Below are positions 1 to 11,200 of a stretch of DNA of 64,000 nt, piece after piece. This DNA comes from Dipteris shenzhenensis (Eukaryota > Polypodiophyta > Polypodiopsida > Gleicheniales): NCBI GenBank assembly GCA_047967505.1, contig CM106541.1; one strand, 5' to 3'. The notes beneath the pieces are model-generated. The model did not search any database. It worked only from the letters and a program-made list of their open reading frames with translations, and was not told the origin of the DNA. Position 1 is the first letter of the stretch. Each line of letters opens with the position of its first letter. A program made the translations under genes and the position numbers.

Positions 1-352
1 ATAGTTGCTCTTTCTTCTACCGAGGCTGAGTACAAATCTGCATGCTTTGCTTCTTGCGAGGCAGTGTGGTTGAGGAGAATTTTGGGGGACATGGGTGCAG
101 TGTAGAACAAGCACGCAGTTATCATGTGACAATTAGAGTTGCATGGCGATTGCAAAGAACCCTGTGTTCCACGCTCGCACAAAACACATTGAGATTCAAT
201 ATCACTTTGTACGCGAGCTCATCATGGATGGAGAGTTCAACTTGGTGTACTGTCCGACTACAAAGAATGCTGTGGACATCTTCACGGAGGCTCTTGGAAG
301 AGACTTGTTGGAGAGGCATCTTCATCGACTTAGCATTGAACTGAAAAAGTAA
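1..352 (+). pseudogene. Ty1/copia RNase H C-terminal remnant
   Basis: This is the 3' end of a copia Pol whose upstream part lies outside the window. The first bases read as the RNase H motif SSTEAEY followed by CEAVWLRRIL. After a stop and a frame change come CDN, an in-frame TAG, SCMAIAKNP, then the family's last block (FHARTKHIEIQYHFVRE and VDIFTEALG). The frame breaks and TAG codons make it a pseudogene. It is followed directly by a polypurine-like stretch (371-382) and an LTR, as expected for the end of an element. The identification as copia RNase H is secure; the family is not the same as the two copia families to the right. Confidence 0.88.
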
Positions 353-382
353 GTTCACTTGCGGGTGGACATTGAGGGGTGG

Positions 383-957
383 TGTTAGATATCAATGCTC
401 CACTCTCATGTAACTATGCGGGAACATGCTAACTCTACTTGTAAGCCCCCCATATGAGGAGAAGGCATTTGAGTAGGTCCTGGTTTGAACACCAAATAGG
501 GGCCATGTGTAGCCTAATGGCTGGACGGCTTCAGATAGAGTTGGCACACTGCCAACTAGGCTACATGCAAGTGCAGGATGGCATCCTTTGACTAACCACA
601 CTGAGGCTAGATGCAACATTTCTCGAGGCAGCCCACTCTTGAGTTTCCGGGACGTTTGGGGTCCCAGATGATCCCGGATGGCTTTGGGCCCTGAATGGAG
701 GCCATAGGTTAGTTGCTTTATTTTGCGCACTGGTTCTATCGTCGTGTGGTCGATGGCCTACTATTTCAGGACCGACAGTCGGCCGTTTTGGGTGGACTGG
801 GTTGGTCACCAAATTGGGTCTATTTGACAATGACTGGCGGCTATATAAGAGCAAGCCCGTGAAGCCCATTTCATCATTGGCTACAACAATCCTAATTCCT
901 TAGCATCCAGTCTCCGTCTTCTTCTATTTCCAACTCACCATCAAACATTCTTTCACA
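383..957 (+). repeat. 3' LTR of the left-edge copia element
   Basis: It starts TGTTAGATATC right after the purine-rich stretch ATTGAGGGGTGG, and a TATATAAG box lies at 842-849. The end is placed at TTTCACA near 957 because it is a CA terminus at a sensible distance after the TATA box. The partner LTR is not in the window, so the right end is inferred and could move by tens of bases. Confidence 0.6.
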
Positions 958-2245
958 GGAGCGCATGGCTGGGAGGCAGCACCATCTATTGTATCAGTTT
1001 TATAGTAATCAGATTTTTTATTCTCCATACTATCTATTTTCTCTTTTGCGTACAAGATCTTGTTATCTGTTGAGCACAGATGTTGTATTGTTTTCTTACA
1101 GAAGCATGGGGGGAGTCACATATTACACATTACATGGTAAGCCTACTTAGGTTGAAATTTTTTGCTTTAAACTTGAGTCAGTTTATGTTTCTAATACGAT
1201 GTTTTTCTTTATAGCATATTCTATACGCACATGCACCATGGTTTGTGGAGCAATGGGGCCCTTTGTCCATTTGGAATACTCAAGGAATGGAGAAATCACA
1301 CTACCAAGCAAAGGCAACATACTTCAAGAATACAAGGCATGGGGGTGGTATCGTGCGAAGCAATGCACTACACAAAATGTTCGACTGGTTTTATAGATGT
1401 CTAGAGGCCAGGACTCTCAAGTGTGATAAGGTAGAGGTATCAAGTCTCACAAAAGCGGTTCAACATGTCAAGAAGACAAGGAGATGTGCTGCTTGGAAGT
1501 CCTCAATAGGGAGCCAAGGGGTTGTGCTTTGGTTACAACATAGAGTCAGATAGGGGAGGCGTTGGGTCCTAAGAGAACCCCAAATGTAAAATGTTTGCTG
1601 AATAAAGTTAACACTATTTTGAGTCAATTATAGATTCCAAAATTCACAAATTTGTTTGGAAATTCCAGAATTGCATGTGCAACATGGTAGGGCGGAGAGG
1701 TGACTGGGTTGGGAGGGAGGGTGGTGAAGATTAAGTATTACCAAACTGGCAACAAAAGACCAGGGGGGGAGGGGGTGCACTCAAAAAACCCTAATTTAAA
1801 AGAAAAACCCTAAAGTGCTTTAAAAAAGACTATATGAAGCACTTCAAAACCCTAAAATCCCTCATTTCTATGGCATGAGTTAAATAAACTCTTAGACCCA
1901 CTGGACACCGTTTAGATGCTACCTCTCCTCCTCACAACTCTATGGCCTCCGAACACACCGCAAGCCCCAGTGGCCAAGAGGCAATGATCTTAGCAGGGAT
2001 CTGAAGGCGGTTCTCATCATCAGGAGTCCTAGCAAGGTGAGTCCCCACCATCTGACTCTCCTGGGGGATCCCAGGGATCTCAGCACCATGAGGAATCCTA
2101 GCACGATGAAGGATCCAAGCACGTTTAGAGGTCCCCTCAGTCCTTCCACACAACTAACTGTGGAAGTAGAGCGGTCTCCCAAGAGGGAAAAAATAGTCCA
2201 ATCAATCGTGATCAACTACCCCTCCCTCCTCCGTGGGGTCCTAGC
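958..2245. other. No recognisable gene
   Basis: Short open frames here (for example 1,199-1,396, 1,245-1,553 and 2,037-2,306) have no motif I recognise. A C-run/purine-rich stretch lies at 1,680-1,780. The part from about 1,940 may be the broken 5' portion of the histone-like gene that follows, but its frame is interrupted many times. Confidence 0.4.
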
Positions 2246-2983
2246 ATGGAGCATCTCAACCAACAAGGGGAGCAAGAAAGGCAAAGAGAGGAGATGGAGA
2301 GATTAAAGGCACCACAACAAGAGGAAGTACTTGGCGGGCTTGCAGATATAATAAACCTTGGCCCCAATCCTCCAACCAAGTAGACCGCACGGAAGAGCAC
2401 CATCAACCCTCTGTGCCTCGAGATTGTCACATATGAGGAGCCTCTAATATGAGCTGAGAAAGAGACTCCGCCTGCTATCTCACAGCCTCATCAAAAGGAA
2501 AAGGGACCAAGGACAAATAAGACCCCTAGCCGCGACAAGCCACCTCAAAGGGCCCACCAGACACAGGAAGAGGAGTCTGAAGAAGCAGTTGCAAGGGAGG
2601 AGAGGCGAAAGAAGTTCAAAGTGGACAAGCGACCATGGGGCCATGTCCAGAGGCTAGTGTAGGGTCCCCCAAAGATTAAGAGGCACAAAAAATCAGGCAT
2701 GAAGGCGCTTCAAGAGATCCAAAAGTTCCAAACCACTGTGGACAATCTCATTCCTTGTGCACCCTTTCAGCGTGTTGTATGTGAAATGGCATAGCATTAC
2801 AAGGTTGATGTGCGTTTCACTTCAGGTGCTATGGGAGTAATTCTGGAGGCAACAGAGCAGATGACAATAGGTCTTTTTGAAGACACGAACTTATGTGCTA
2901 TCCATGCCAAGAGAGTAATAGTAGTGGACAAGGACCTTAAACTCACCAAGCACATTTGCTCTGATCCCTCCCTTATGCCCTAG
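2246..2983 (+). pseudogene. Histone H3-like gene with long N-terminal part, broken by four stops
   Basis: One reading frame runs from an ATG at 2,246 to a TAG at 2,981. Its last ~95 codons form an H3 histone fold: KALQEIQKFQ (alpha-N), APFQRVV, YKVDVRF, ILEATEQ, then [16 protein letters not shown] and KDLKL, the most conserved H3 block. Loop 1 has no insertion, so it is closer to canonical H3 than to CENH3, although LIPCAPF recalls CENH3. Further upstream the same frame has TK-stop-TARKST at about 2,375-2,400, identical to H3 residues 3-11 if the stop replaces Q5. About 100 codons separate tail motif and fold, against roughly 30 in normal H3. In-frame stops lie at 2,381 (TAG), 2,450 (TGA), 2,660 (TAG) and 2,792 (TAG). 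The fold is certain; whether the long N-terminal part is one protein with it is inference. Confidence 0.85.
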
Positions 2984-4293
2984 ATGTTGTTTAGATTCAT
3001 TTGGTGTAACCTGAATTAGTTTTTAAATCTCTGCCCTTTGAGGCCAATGAATAAAAAATATTTTTATGTTCTATTACTGTTCCCATGTTATTATAAGTGT
3101 TACGTGATGCTTTCGACCAATTTATGCAAGTTCAGTGTGAATTTGAGTGGTTAAATGATGTTTTTTTCCCATGACGCAGAAGGCAAATATGTTCGGCATC
3201 GTGCAGGGAGCTCAAAATTCCAAAATCCACTATGGCGCGTATGAGGCCTATTTGACTTGAACACATTTGCCTTCTGCTCCACAGTGAGATTCTTATTGGA
3301 TTGCTTAGAAATGACCATTATAGCACAAAAATTTATCTGATAGCATGCTTTTGAACATAATAGTGAATGAAAATATTAATGCCAATAACAATTAAAGTTA
3401 CAAAATACAATGATAGTATAAAATAAATTTTGTAAAAGAACACAAAATGGGGCATTTTATAAAAAGTATATTATCTATATTCATATAAAATAAAAGTTCT
3501 ATACAATAAGGCTTCAGAGCCTTTGTCTCTTCTCTAAAACACTGAGAACATCGGGCTTTGAATTCCCAATTTGAATTCCCAAATATACTCCTAGCTCTAA
3601 ACCTAATCATCGATAGAGAGTCAACACTATTGTCGTTGGTGGTTGCCTAGGGACATGGCTACTGTCGTCAATGCCATACCTTGAAAATGGGTTCCAAAAG
3701 CATTGAGGGCAGCCATGCAGTTCACCAAAATGACCTTGTCAGCATTGTGATTGATGTCAGCATGACCAATCACTCCATGACAAGGACTTGCACTTCAGGA
3801 GGCCATCAATGCCATGTGGAGAAAACTTTTTGTGGATAACCACAAAACTGTTCCCTTTTGCTTGGCTAAGGTAATGTGCCAATGAGTGATCTCGACCGAA
3901 GCTACTATGAATAAGGCATTGCTGAGATGAGAATAGGTCAACCTCAAATGCCTGCTGCAACAATCCAACATTACATTATAATTCCGTTAAAGCAAAATTA
4001 TACCAAGAGAGAAGAAATTCAAAGCTCATAGTTTCTTACCACTAAGGAGTCTTCATGCTCAATCCCTTCCTCTTTGTCAATGAGGATGGATCCAGAGGCC
4101 TGCTACTATCCGGAGTGAGATGTGGAGGCTTCTTCTCAAACATTAGGTATGTCGGAGTAGATTGATGTCTTTGCATCTTTGATTTTGGCCAGGTTTAAAG
4201 CAAGAACCTCTTCTATTGAATCATGAGGTCACTGGAGCACTTCCAAGGCCAATGCAGCTTCCCGCTCCTCAGCTTCTTCATCTATGGGCTCTT
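2984..4293. other. No recognisable gene
   Basis: AT-rich to about 3,600. From 3,600 to 4,290 the minus strand shows short open stretches flanked by possible splice signals (open frame 3,963-3,757; acidic stretch around 4,100-4,290), which could be exons of an unidentified gene or old element. I recognise no motif. Confidence 0.35.
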
Positions 4294-4618
4294 TGTTGAG
4301 AGTTGTGGTGCCATGAGCACATGTAGAGCAAAGGTATGAGTAAAGGGCAAGCTACCACATGGCATGGAGGAGATATCCCACATGTGAGCAAGCATATGGA
4401 TGTAAGTACCCTCACCTATAAAAGGGAGGTTCATTTGAAGTAGTTTGAATCAAGCACTTTGCACTATCTCAAGATTCTCTTTATGAATCCAAGCTAATCC
4501 ATCTTGGAACCTAATTGACTTGAGGTACATGTCATGAGCACTCTCTTCATCATGTCTCCACATAGGTTCCATCCACCTTAGAGTGCTCCATAGATCCTGA
4601 GGCATGCATGTTTTGTCA
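4294..4618 (+). repeat. 5' LTR of an older copia relative
   Basis: It starts TGTTGAGAG and ends TTTTGTCA, the same terminal bases as the young copia LTR at 5,399-5,655. It carries a TATA box (CTATAAAAG, about 4,413-4,421) and is followed at once by a primer-site-like TGGTAGCAGAGC. The interior differs from the young LTR, so it is a diverged relative rather than a copy. Confidence 0.72.
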
Positions 4619-4630
4619 TGGTAGCAGAGC
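4619..4630 (+). other. Primer binding site with one change
   Basis: TGGTAGCAGAGC directly follows the LTR. It matches the plant initiator-tRNA-Met primer site TGGTATCAGAGC except for T to G at the sixth base. Confidence 0.7.
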
Positions 4631-5398
4631 TTAGGTCTCGTCTCCTAGATTAGTTGTAGGTTGCCTTAGGAGCACATGTCTTCTCCTAGGTTAGTTTTAG
4701 TTTTAGATTGAGAGAATTCCATCCATTGAATGAAAATTTCATTCATTCTTACTGTGAGAAAGAGGCTAAGCATTGAGAGAGAAATAGAGGAGATATTCTT
4801 TGAGTTTGAGAGCATTTTAGGAGTTATTCTTTCCAAAGTCTGAGAGAGAGTGATGTTTTTTTGAACCTTTGAAAGAGATAGAGACATAGGTCTCTGGTAG
4901 CTAGCAGCCTCACCTTTCGATAGATGCAAAGCAAGAGCATAAACAAACCGTGCTATCTACAGTGAGCACTTCAAGCAATAAAGGAAGCACCACTCTCATC
5001 AAAACGACTCGACAAGCAGCTTCAACATGGGAGTTCAACACGAAGTGACAGAAGCTACAAGCACCTAACAAAACTCTGCAGCTTCAAAGCAACAAGTGTG
5101 GCTCATGAATCGAATGAAGTGACGGACTGGCTGAAAACATAAGACGACTCACATGAAGCTTCATTGCAATGAGGAGACAACAATAGTGAACCCTCCGTCA
5201 ACAAAGACGCTCTGCAGCAGTGACTCCCCATGACAAAGCCGGTTTCCACACAGTCTCCAATAATAATGATCTAGCAATGCACAAAGTGGCCAAGCTACTT
5301 CTGACACTTGAATAGCCTATCTGAATGTAGAACGAGTAGCAAGCTTCATCGACACTTGCATAAGCTCTCAGCATATAGTCAACGCAGCGGCCTTCCTG
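4631..5398 (+). mobile_element. Leader of the older copia element, left part
   Basis: Purine-rich GAGA sequence with TTCCATCCATTG-like words resembles the start of the young copia leader (about 5,700-5,990). The leader is interrupted at 5,398 by the young copia and appears to continue at 12,858. No coding sequence is seen. Confidence 0.6.
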
Positions 5399-5655
5399 TG
5401 TTGAGAGTTCACGCTCAACATCATGTGATCATGTGTGCATAGCACCATCACGTGATCATATGTGCATAGCACTAACCTTATAGAGTGCTATAAAGGAAAG
5501 GGTTAGCTTCCCTAACCCTAACCCTAAAAGGGTTTGTATATATTCTATTTTTTCAACTAAATCTAGTGTACAGTTAGTCATTTGTGGTGTGCTCTCTAGC
5601 TGTGCCCTCTCTCCTCATCTCCACTCTTCTCCTCTCCCCTCTTCATATTTTGTCA
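5399..5655 (+). repeat. 5' LTR of copia-1
   Basis: TGTTGAGAG...TTTTGTCA, 257 bp. It has a short direct repeat (GTGATCATGTGTGCATAGCAC and a variant) near 5,423-5,470, a TATA box TATAAAG at 5,489-5,495, and telomere-like CCCTAACCCTAACCCTAAA at about 5,510-5,527. Confidence 0.95.
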
Positions 5656-5667
5656 TGGTATCAGAGC
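5656..5667 (+). other. Primer binding site of copia-1
   Basis: TGGTATCAGAGC abuts the LTR with no spacer; it is complementary to the 3' end of plant initiator tRNA-Met. Confidence 0.95.
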
Positions 5668-6118
5668 ATGGTTCTGCCTTCCGTTGAGGCGCCATCCTTC
5701 TTGTGAGAGTGATTGAGAGATTGAGAGATTGAGAGAGATTGAGTGTTCCATTCTCTTCCGTTGAGAGAAAATTCCGTCCATCGGAAGAAGATTTCCGTCA
5801 TTTGTTCTTGAGAGATTTCCGTCATTTGAAAGAGTTCTTCGAGTGTATCCTTATGAGAGATAGATAAGGAGAACATAGAGAAAATAGACATCCTATTGTT
5901 TGAGAGCAAGAGCCGAAGCTCTACTGGTTTTGAGAGAAAAGAGAGAGATTCCGTTCATTGCATTCTTGTGAGAAAAAGATATCTGTAGAAGTCCTATAGA
6001 GAGAGAAGGAGCCTCTTCGACTACAATTCTGTTACTCCATTTCTGCGACTCAGTTTAGCATCAAGGCTCAACGACCTCTAAGGCTTCGACAGCCACCACA
6101 GTCCTTCGACAGCCACCA

Positions 6119-6244
6119 CAGTTCGGAGGAGCCACAGTAGTTGCCGGTCTCGTCGATGCCATGCTCATCGCAGATCACTTCCCAAAACTTGGCACCGATT
6201 TGGTTACCGCACTGGCCGCCCTGGATGTGGAGTATCTCGCGCAT
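6119..6244 (-). pseudogene. Captured beta-tubulin exon 1 fragment, antisense
   Basis: Read on the minus strand from the ATG at 6,244, the sequence encodes the beta-tubulin amino terminus: [20 protein letters not shown], then [11 protein letters not shown] and [10 protein letters not shown]. Similarity ends near 6,119, where unrelated leader sequence begins, so about 42 codons are kept with no stop. This includes the MREI autoregulation tetrapeptide and the GGQCGNQ nucleotide-binding loop. The sequence on the plus-strand side of the ATG (6,245 to perhaps 6,420) may be tubulin 5' UTR. It lies inside a retrotransposon leader in reverse orientation, so the genomic RNA of the element would be antisense to tubulin mRNA. 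It cannot make a working protein. Confidence 0.93.
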
Positions 6245-6964
6245 ATTGCCGGAAGCAAAGATCTACCCAAGGTGACGCTGGATCGCAAGATTCAGTTGCA
6301 ATCGCTGGTCTGTGCTAAAGCATTAAGGAGAGCTTGAAATGGGCGCTAGGATCCTTCAGTCTACAGATGCAAGCTTGTGAGGGAACTGGGGGACCTTGCG
6401 AGATACGATGAAATTCGGCAGCTGTGAGGACGATGCCAGCGATTTTGCAACTACGCCTCTACGCCGTCTTGCACGCCCCGCTGCCGCTAGCCTCACGCCT
6501 CAAATCTCTGTCTCCAAGCCTACGCGGCTCCTCCATCGACAGAGCTCGAAGCTTACGCGGCTCCTCCTCCATCGCCAGAGCTCGAAGCTTCAACAGCCAT
6601 AGACAGAGATTCAGCTTCCAACATCAGGTTGCTAGAGAAATTTTGTAGAGGTTGTGCTCTCTCGCCATAGCCAGAGCTACAGATTCAGCTCCTCCGCCAT
6701 AGCTCGAGGACTCCTTCTACAGCGACATTCAGACTCTCTAACGAAAAACGACGACGGAATCTTCGAGATTCCGTCGGCATCTCCAAGATTCCGACGGCCC
6801 ACGAGGCGACACGTGGAGGATAAAGCACACACTCACCTTGCGACACGTGGCAGATAGGGTTGGTTAGCCTAACCCTAGTCAGTTAACCAGATAAGTTTTG
6901 CTCCTAACCCTGGTTAAACAATTGTGGTTAAGTCAAGTGAATCACGGTTAAATCAGTTGGTTAG

Positions 6965-7345
6965 ATCGTGCCACGTGGCAACCTTATCCACAGTGCCACG
7001 TCAGCACCGATTGCCACGTCAGCACCGATTGCCACGTCATCAGCCACGTCACCTGACACGTCATCAGGCCACGTCACCTGACACGTCATCAGGCCACGTC
7101 ATCTGCCACGTCATCTGCCACGTCATCAGTGACACGTCATCAGGCCATGTCATTTGCCACGTCATCTGGCCACGTCATCAGTGACACGTCATCAAGCCAC
7201 ATCATTTGCCACGTCATCTGCCACGTCACTTGTGCCACGTCATCTGTGCCATGTCATATGTGCCATGTCATCTGCCACGTCACTTGTGCCACGTCATCTG
7301 TGCCACGTCATCATTGCCATGTCATCAGTGCCACGTCATCAGTGA
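6965..7345 (+). promoter_or_regulatory. Array of ~21 CACGTCA motifs (C/G-box hybrid type)
   Basis: By eye I count 21 exact CACGTCA words between about 6,990 and 7,340, mostly as GCCACGTCATC with spacers of 8-20 bases, plus degraded forms with ATGTCA or ACATCA. The reverse complement TGACGTGGC joins the TGACG (as-1) and ACGTGGC (G-box/ABRE) cores recognised by plant bZIP factors. A GCCACGTGGC-like palindrome precedes it near 6,970. It sits in the transcribed leader, 1 kb before the Gag start. Regulatory function is inference from motif density. Confidence 0.65.
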
Positions 7346-8238
7346 CACCTCAGCACTGCCACCTCAGCACAGAGCTTCACTGGCACACCTCTTGCTAAGC
7401 ACAGTGCCACATCATCACTGCATGTGACTCACAGTGACACATCATCATTGAGCACCATTTGCACTCCTTTTGCCCCTCCACCTAGATCAAGTCATATCTC
7501 TTGATCCAGGAAGAATTTGAGGGTGCTCCAAAAAGGAAAGTCGCTCGATTTTTCGTGCTCTACGCGCTCGTTACATCACGCGCACATTTTGGCGCAAGTT
7601 ACACTCACATTTGAGCTTCGCCGACAAAACCACTTCCTTCACGCACATTTGCCTCTACATCAACGCATCTGACCCAGCACTTAAAAAGAACAAAGGAAAA
7701 GGAATTATTTGCTGTTCTTTCATCGATCGACGGTTGGTTTAGATCTAGATCAGAGTAGACTAGATCGCCATAGAGGGGACGCTTTGAATTCCCCAAGTTG
7801 CCAATCTAAGCCATGCCCGAAATTCCCGACTAGTACCTACTCGGAGTCAGTCCATACGCTCACATCCGATTTCACATCATTGCATTACCTGAAACCTTAC
7901 GTTCATCAGTTCAGTGAGCAGACTTCAGAGTTCAGAGGCATTGCAGATTGATTCAGTGGGCAGATAGCACTTGATTTCACACACACATGCCACCATTGTA
8001 AAGCCTATTTGGCTATCTCACGGCATCGTGCACATCATTTTTCAGCCTTGTAAAGCCTCTTGGCTATTCCCGGCATCATTGCCACAAGCCTTGTAACACA
8101 GATCAGATTTTGTATACTGCAGTTCTATCTTCACCGACGGTACAGAGATTTCACTTGGCATCTTCAGTGTATTAGTGTATTTGCAGTTGATACATACAGA
8201 GTTTTCCAGGACACTTTTTTGAGTACATTGTTTGCACC

Positions 8239-11200
8239 ATGTCGACTAGCAACCTCAATCTGGAGGCATCTGCTAAGTTAGACAACTCCAATTACGGTAC
8301 ATGGAAATACCGAATGGAGACCATTCTTGTGCTTCAGGACAAATGGGAGTATGTTGATGGATCCATACCTAGACCATTGGCCGATCCAGCCACCAGTAGC
8401 TCTACTCCATCTGTTGTCACAGCACCAGCAACGGGATCTACATCGGGATCTACATCTACACAAACAGTTTCCGCATTAGTAGCAGATCCTGCCATTGCCC
8501 GAGCTCAAGCAGAATGGGATAAGAAAGACAAGTATGCCTATCACCTGATCAAGCAGAATGTGCAAGATGTCATGCTAGGACAGCTCAACACAGTCAAGAC
8601 ATCAAAAGAAGCATGGGATATGTTCGCAACTCTCTACGAGTCCAAGAACACATCCAGGATTCTCACCTTGAGAAACCAGATCAACCAGAGTTTCCGCAAC
8701 AGCAGTGAAACCGGTCATGCTTATGTACTCCGCATCAAAGACTACAACAATCAACTTGCAGCAGCAGGAGAGACTATGAATCCTGCAGAAATGGTTCAAG
8801 TAATCCTGAATGGACTAGGAGAAGGATATGAGAATCTGGTCCAGAGTATTGCCATCCAACGGCAAATTCCAACACTTGAAGAACTTCAGTCAGTTCTACT
8901 TGGTGAAGAACTCAGGACTCAGGCCATTCAAGCACGTAAAGGTCATTCTAATGATCAGGCATTCACCGCTTCAGACAGAAGCAGAGGCAAAGGCAGAAAC
9001 AGAGGTAGATCATATCAGAAAAGTGGTCAAAATCAAAGTCAGAATCAGCATCAGCATCAGCAGCATCCTCAGCAACATCAAAATCAGCAACAAAATCAGC
9101 AAAGAGGAAATCATTCCAACCGAGGAAGATTCCAAGGACGAGGGAATGCATCCACCAATGTGTCAAACATTCAATGCAACTATTGTCACAAGTTTGGACA
9201 CTATGAAAGAGATTGCCGCAAGAAGCAGTATGACCAAAGCGGTCAATCCAGCACTAATCGAGGGAATTCTCGAGGAAGAGGAAATCATCGTGGTGGACAT
9301 TCTAGTCACAGTCATTTTGCAAATGAACATGGGAATATGTTTCTTGCAAGTGAGGAATTGCATCAGACTGATACAATGCACCAAGACACTGATTTCAATC
9401 CCAAAGAAGATTTCAGCTATCAAGTCGACCAAGTGGAACAGGATCCTTGGTACATCGACAGCGGTGCATCATCTCATATGACAAATCGTCAGGAATGGTT
9501 CACAGAAATGAAGCCATTAGAAGGTCAAAAGAATGTCATCTATACAGCAGACAATACACCGAATCCGGTTCAAGGGACAGGTGTTATCCCTATGAACAAT
9601 TTCACTGGTACAAAAGGATTAGTCAAAGATGTGCTCTATGTTCCGAAGCTCAGCAAGAACCTTTTGTCAGTAGGTCAAATGACGGAACACAACTACAAAG
9701 TCATCTTCGACGGTGATGAATGCACTATCAGAGACAAATCCAAAAGAGGTCAGCTAGTAGCAAAAGGTGTCAAGGAAGGACGCTTGTACAGGATGCTAGC
9801 TACCGTACCAGATAAACATGCCATGTCAGCTCAAATGCAACAGATGCCACTATCTGCAAAATGGCATAAGAGATATGGTCATGTCAACTTCAAGTACTTG
9901 TTAGATCTAAGGAATCAAAATATGGCAATTGGGATTCCGAAGCTACAGTTTCTTGGAAAGGTTTGTGAAGCATGCTGCTTCGGCAAACAAAAGCGAACCA
10001 ACTTTGTCAGAAGTACCTCTCGTGCACGAGGTATTCTTGATTTAATTCATACAGATGTATGGGGTTATGCCCAGACCCGCAGCATCAATGGTTCACTTTA
10101 TTACTTGACCTTCATCGACGACTACAGCAGATATTGTTGGGTCTATTTTCTGAAAGAGAAATCTGAAGTATTTGCCAGATTTCAAGAATTTAAAGCCATG
10201 GTAGAAAACCAAACAGGCAGAAAGATCAAGGTCATGAGATCAGACAGAGGAGGTGACTACATGTCTTCAGTCTTCATGAACTTTTGCAAAACTCACGGCA
10301 TTCGAAGACAATTCACATGTGCAGATACTCCTCAGCAAAATGCAATAGCTGAAAGGAAAAATGGAACTTTAGCAGACAGTGCTAGAGCAATGCTTAGTGA
10401 AAAGCATCTTCCGAATCAGTATTGGGCAGAAGCAATAGCTACAGCTAACTACTTGCTTAATCGGCTTCCTACCGAACCGATACAAGGTATGACTCCTTAT
10501 GAAGCATTCACTGGACACAAGCCACGCATTGGGCATCTCCGCATATTTGGTTGCATAGCATATGCCCACATACATGATGATCATCGCAGGAAATTGGATG
10601 CGAAGTCACGCAAATGCATCATGGTTGGCTACAGTGAAGAAAGTAAAGCATACAAATTGTATGATCCCATCAACCGCAAAGTCATTATCTCCAGAGATGT
10701 AATCTTCGATGAGGAATCAGAATGGAAAACCTCACCTACACAGGAGATAGAAGCATCGACTTCACAGTCATCTACAGAACAGGTTGATGAAGAAGAGCAA
10801 GAATTGCCAGCAACACCTCAATTAGCGTCACAGCAGCTCAGACGGTCTACTAGGGAAAGCAGACCACCAGCCCGATTGACATATGCTCAGAAAGGGAAAG
10901 CAATTCAGGTGGAAACCACCGACTATGCTCTTATGACTACCATCATGGCTACAGAAGAGCCAGTGTACTTCGAAGACGCAGTAGAAAAGCCAGAATGGCA
11001 AACTGCTATGAATGAAGAAATGGATGCTTTGTATAAAAACAACACTTGGGAATTATGCGACCTTCCACCAGGAAAGAAGGCCATAGCCAACAAATGGGTA
11101 TACAAAGTGAAGTACAATCCAGATGGCAGTATTCAAAGATACAAAGCCAGATTAGTTGCAAAAGGATTTGCACAACAATATGGTCAAGATTATGATGAGA

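Larger units (their letters stand above)
5668..8238 (+). other. Long untranslated leader of copia-1
   Basis: About 2.6 kb with no long frame. It starts purine-rich (GAGAGATTGAGAG, 5,700-5,990), then has an antisense beta-tubulin piece (6,119-6,244), repeats of AGCTCGAAGC/CTACGCGGCTCC (6,520-6,600), G-box words (CACGTGG near 6,810, 6,845 and 6,972), the CACGTCA array (6,990-7,340), and a final stretch up to the ATG at 8,239. Short frames inside it are repeats or antisense and are not called as genes. Confidence 0.8.

Noticed and set aside
2699-2983. CENH3 rather than H3-like identity
   Set aside because: LIPCAPF is CENH3-like, but loop 1 lacks the CENH3 insertion and the [15 protein letters not shown] block is canonical; kept as H3-like.
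5510-5530. Interstitial telomere as a chromosome-fusion scar
   Set aside because: The same bases occur in both LTRs of one element, so it is LTR sequence.
6924-7427. Overlapping His/Ser/Arg-rich frames in the copia-1 leader
   Set aside because: They are translations of the CACGTCA array in three frames.
8828-9481. 217-residue frame overlapping copia Gag in another phase
   Set aside because: Shadow of the Gag-Pol frame; composition follows the Q-rich region.
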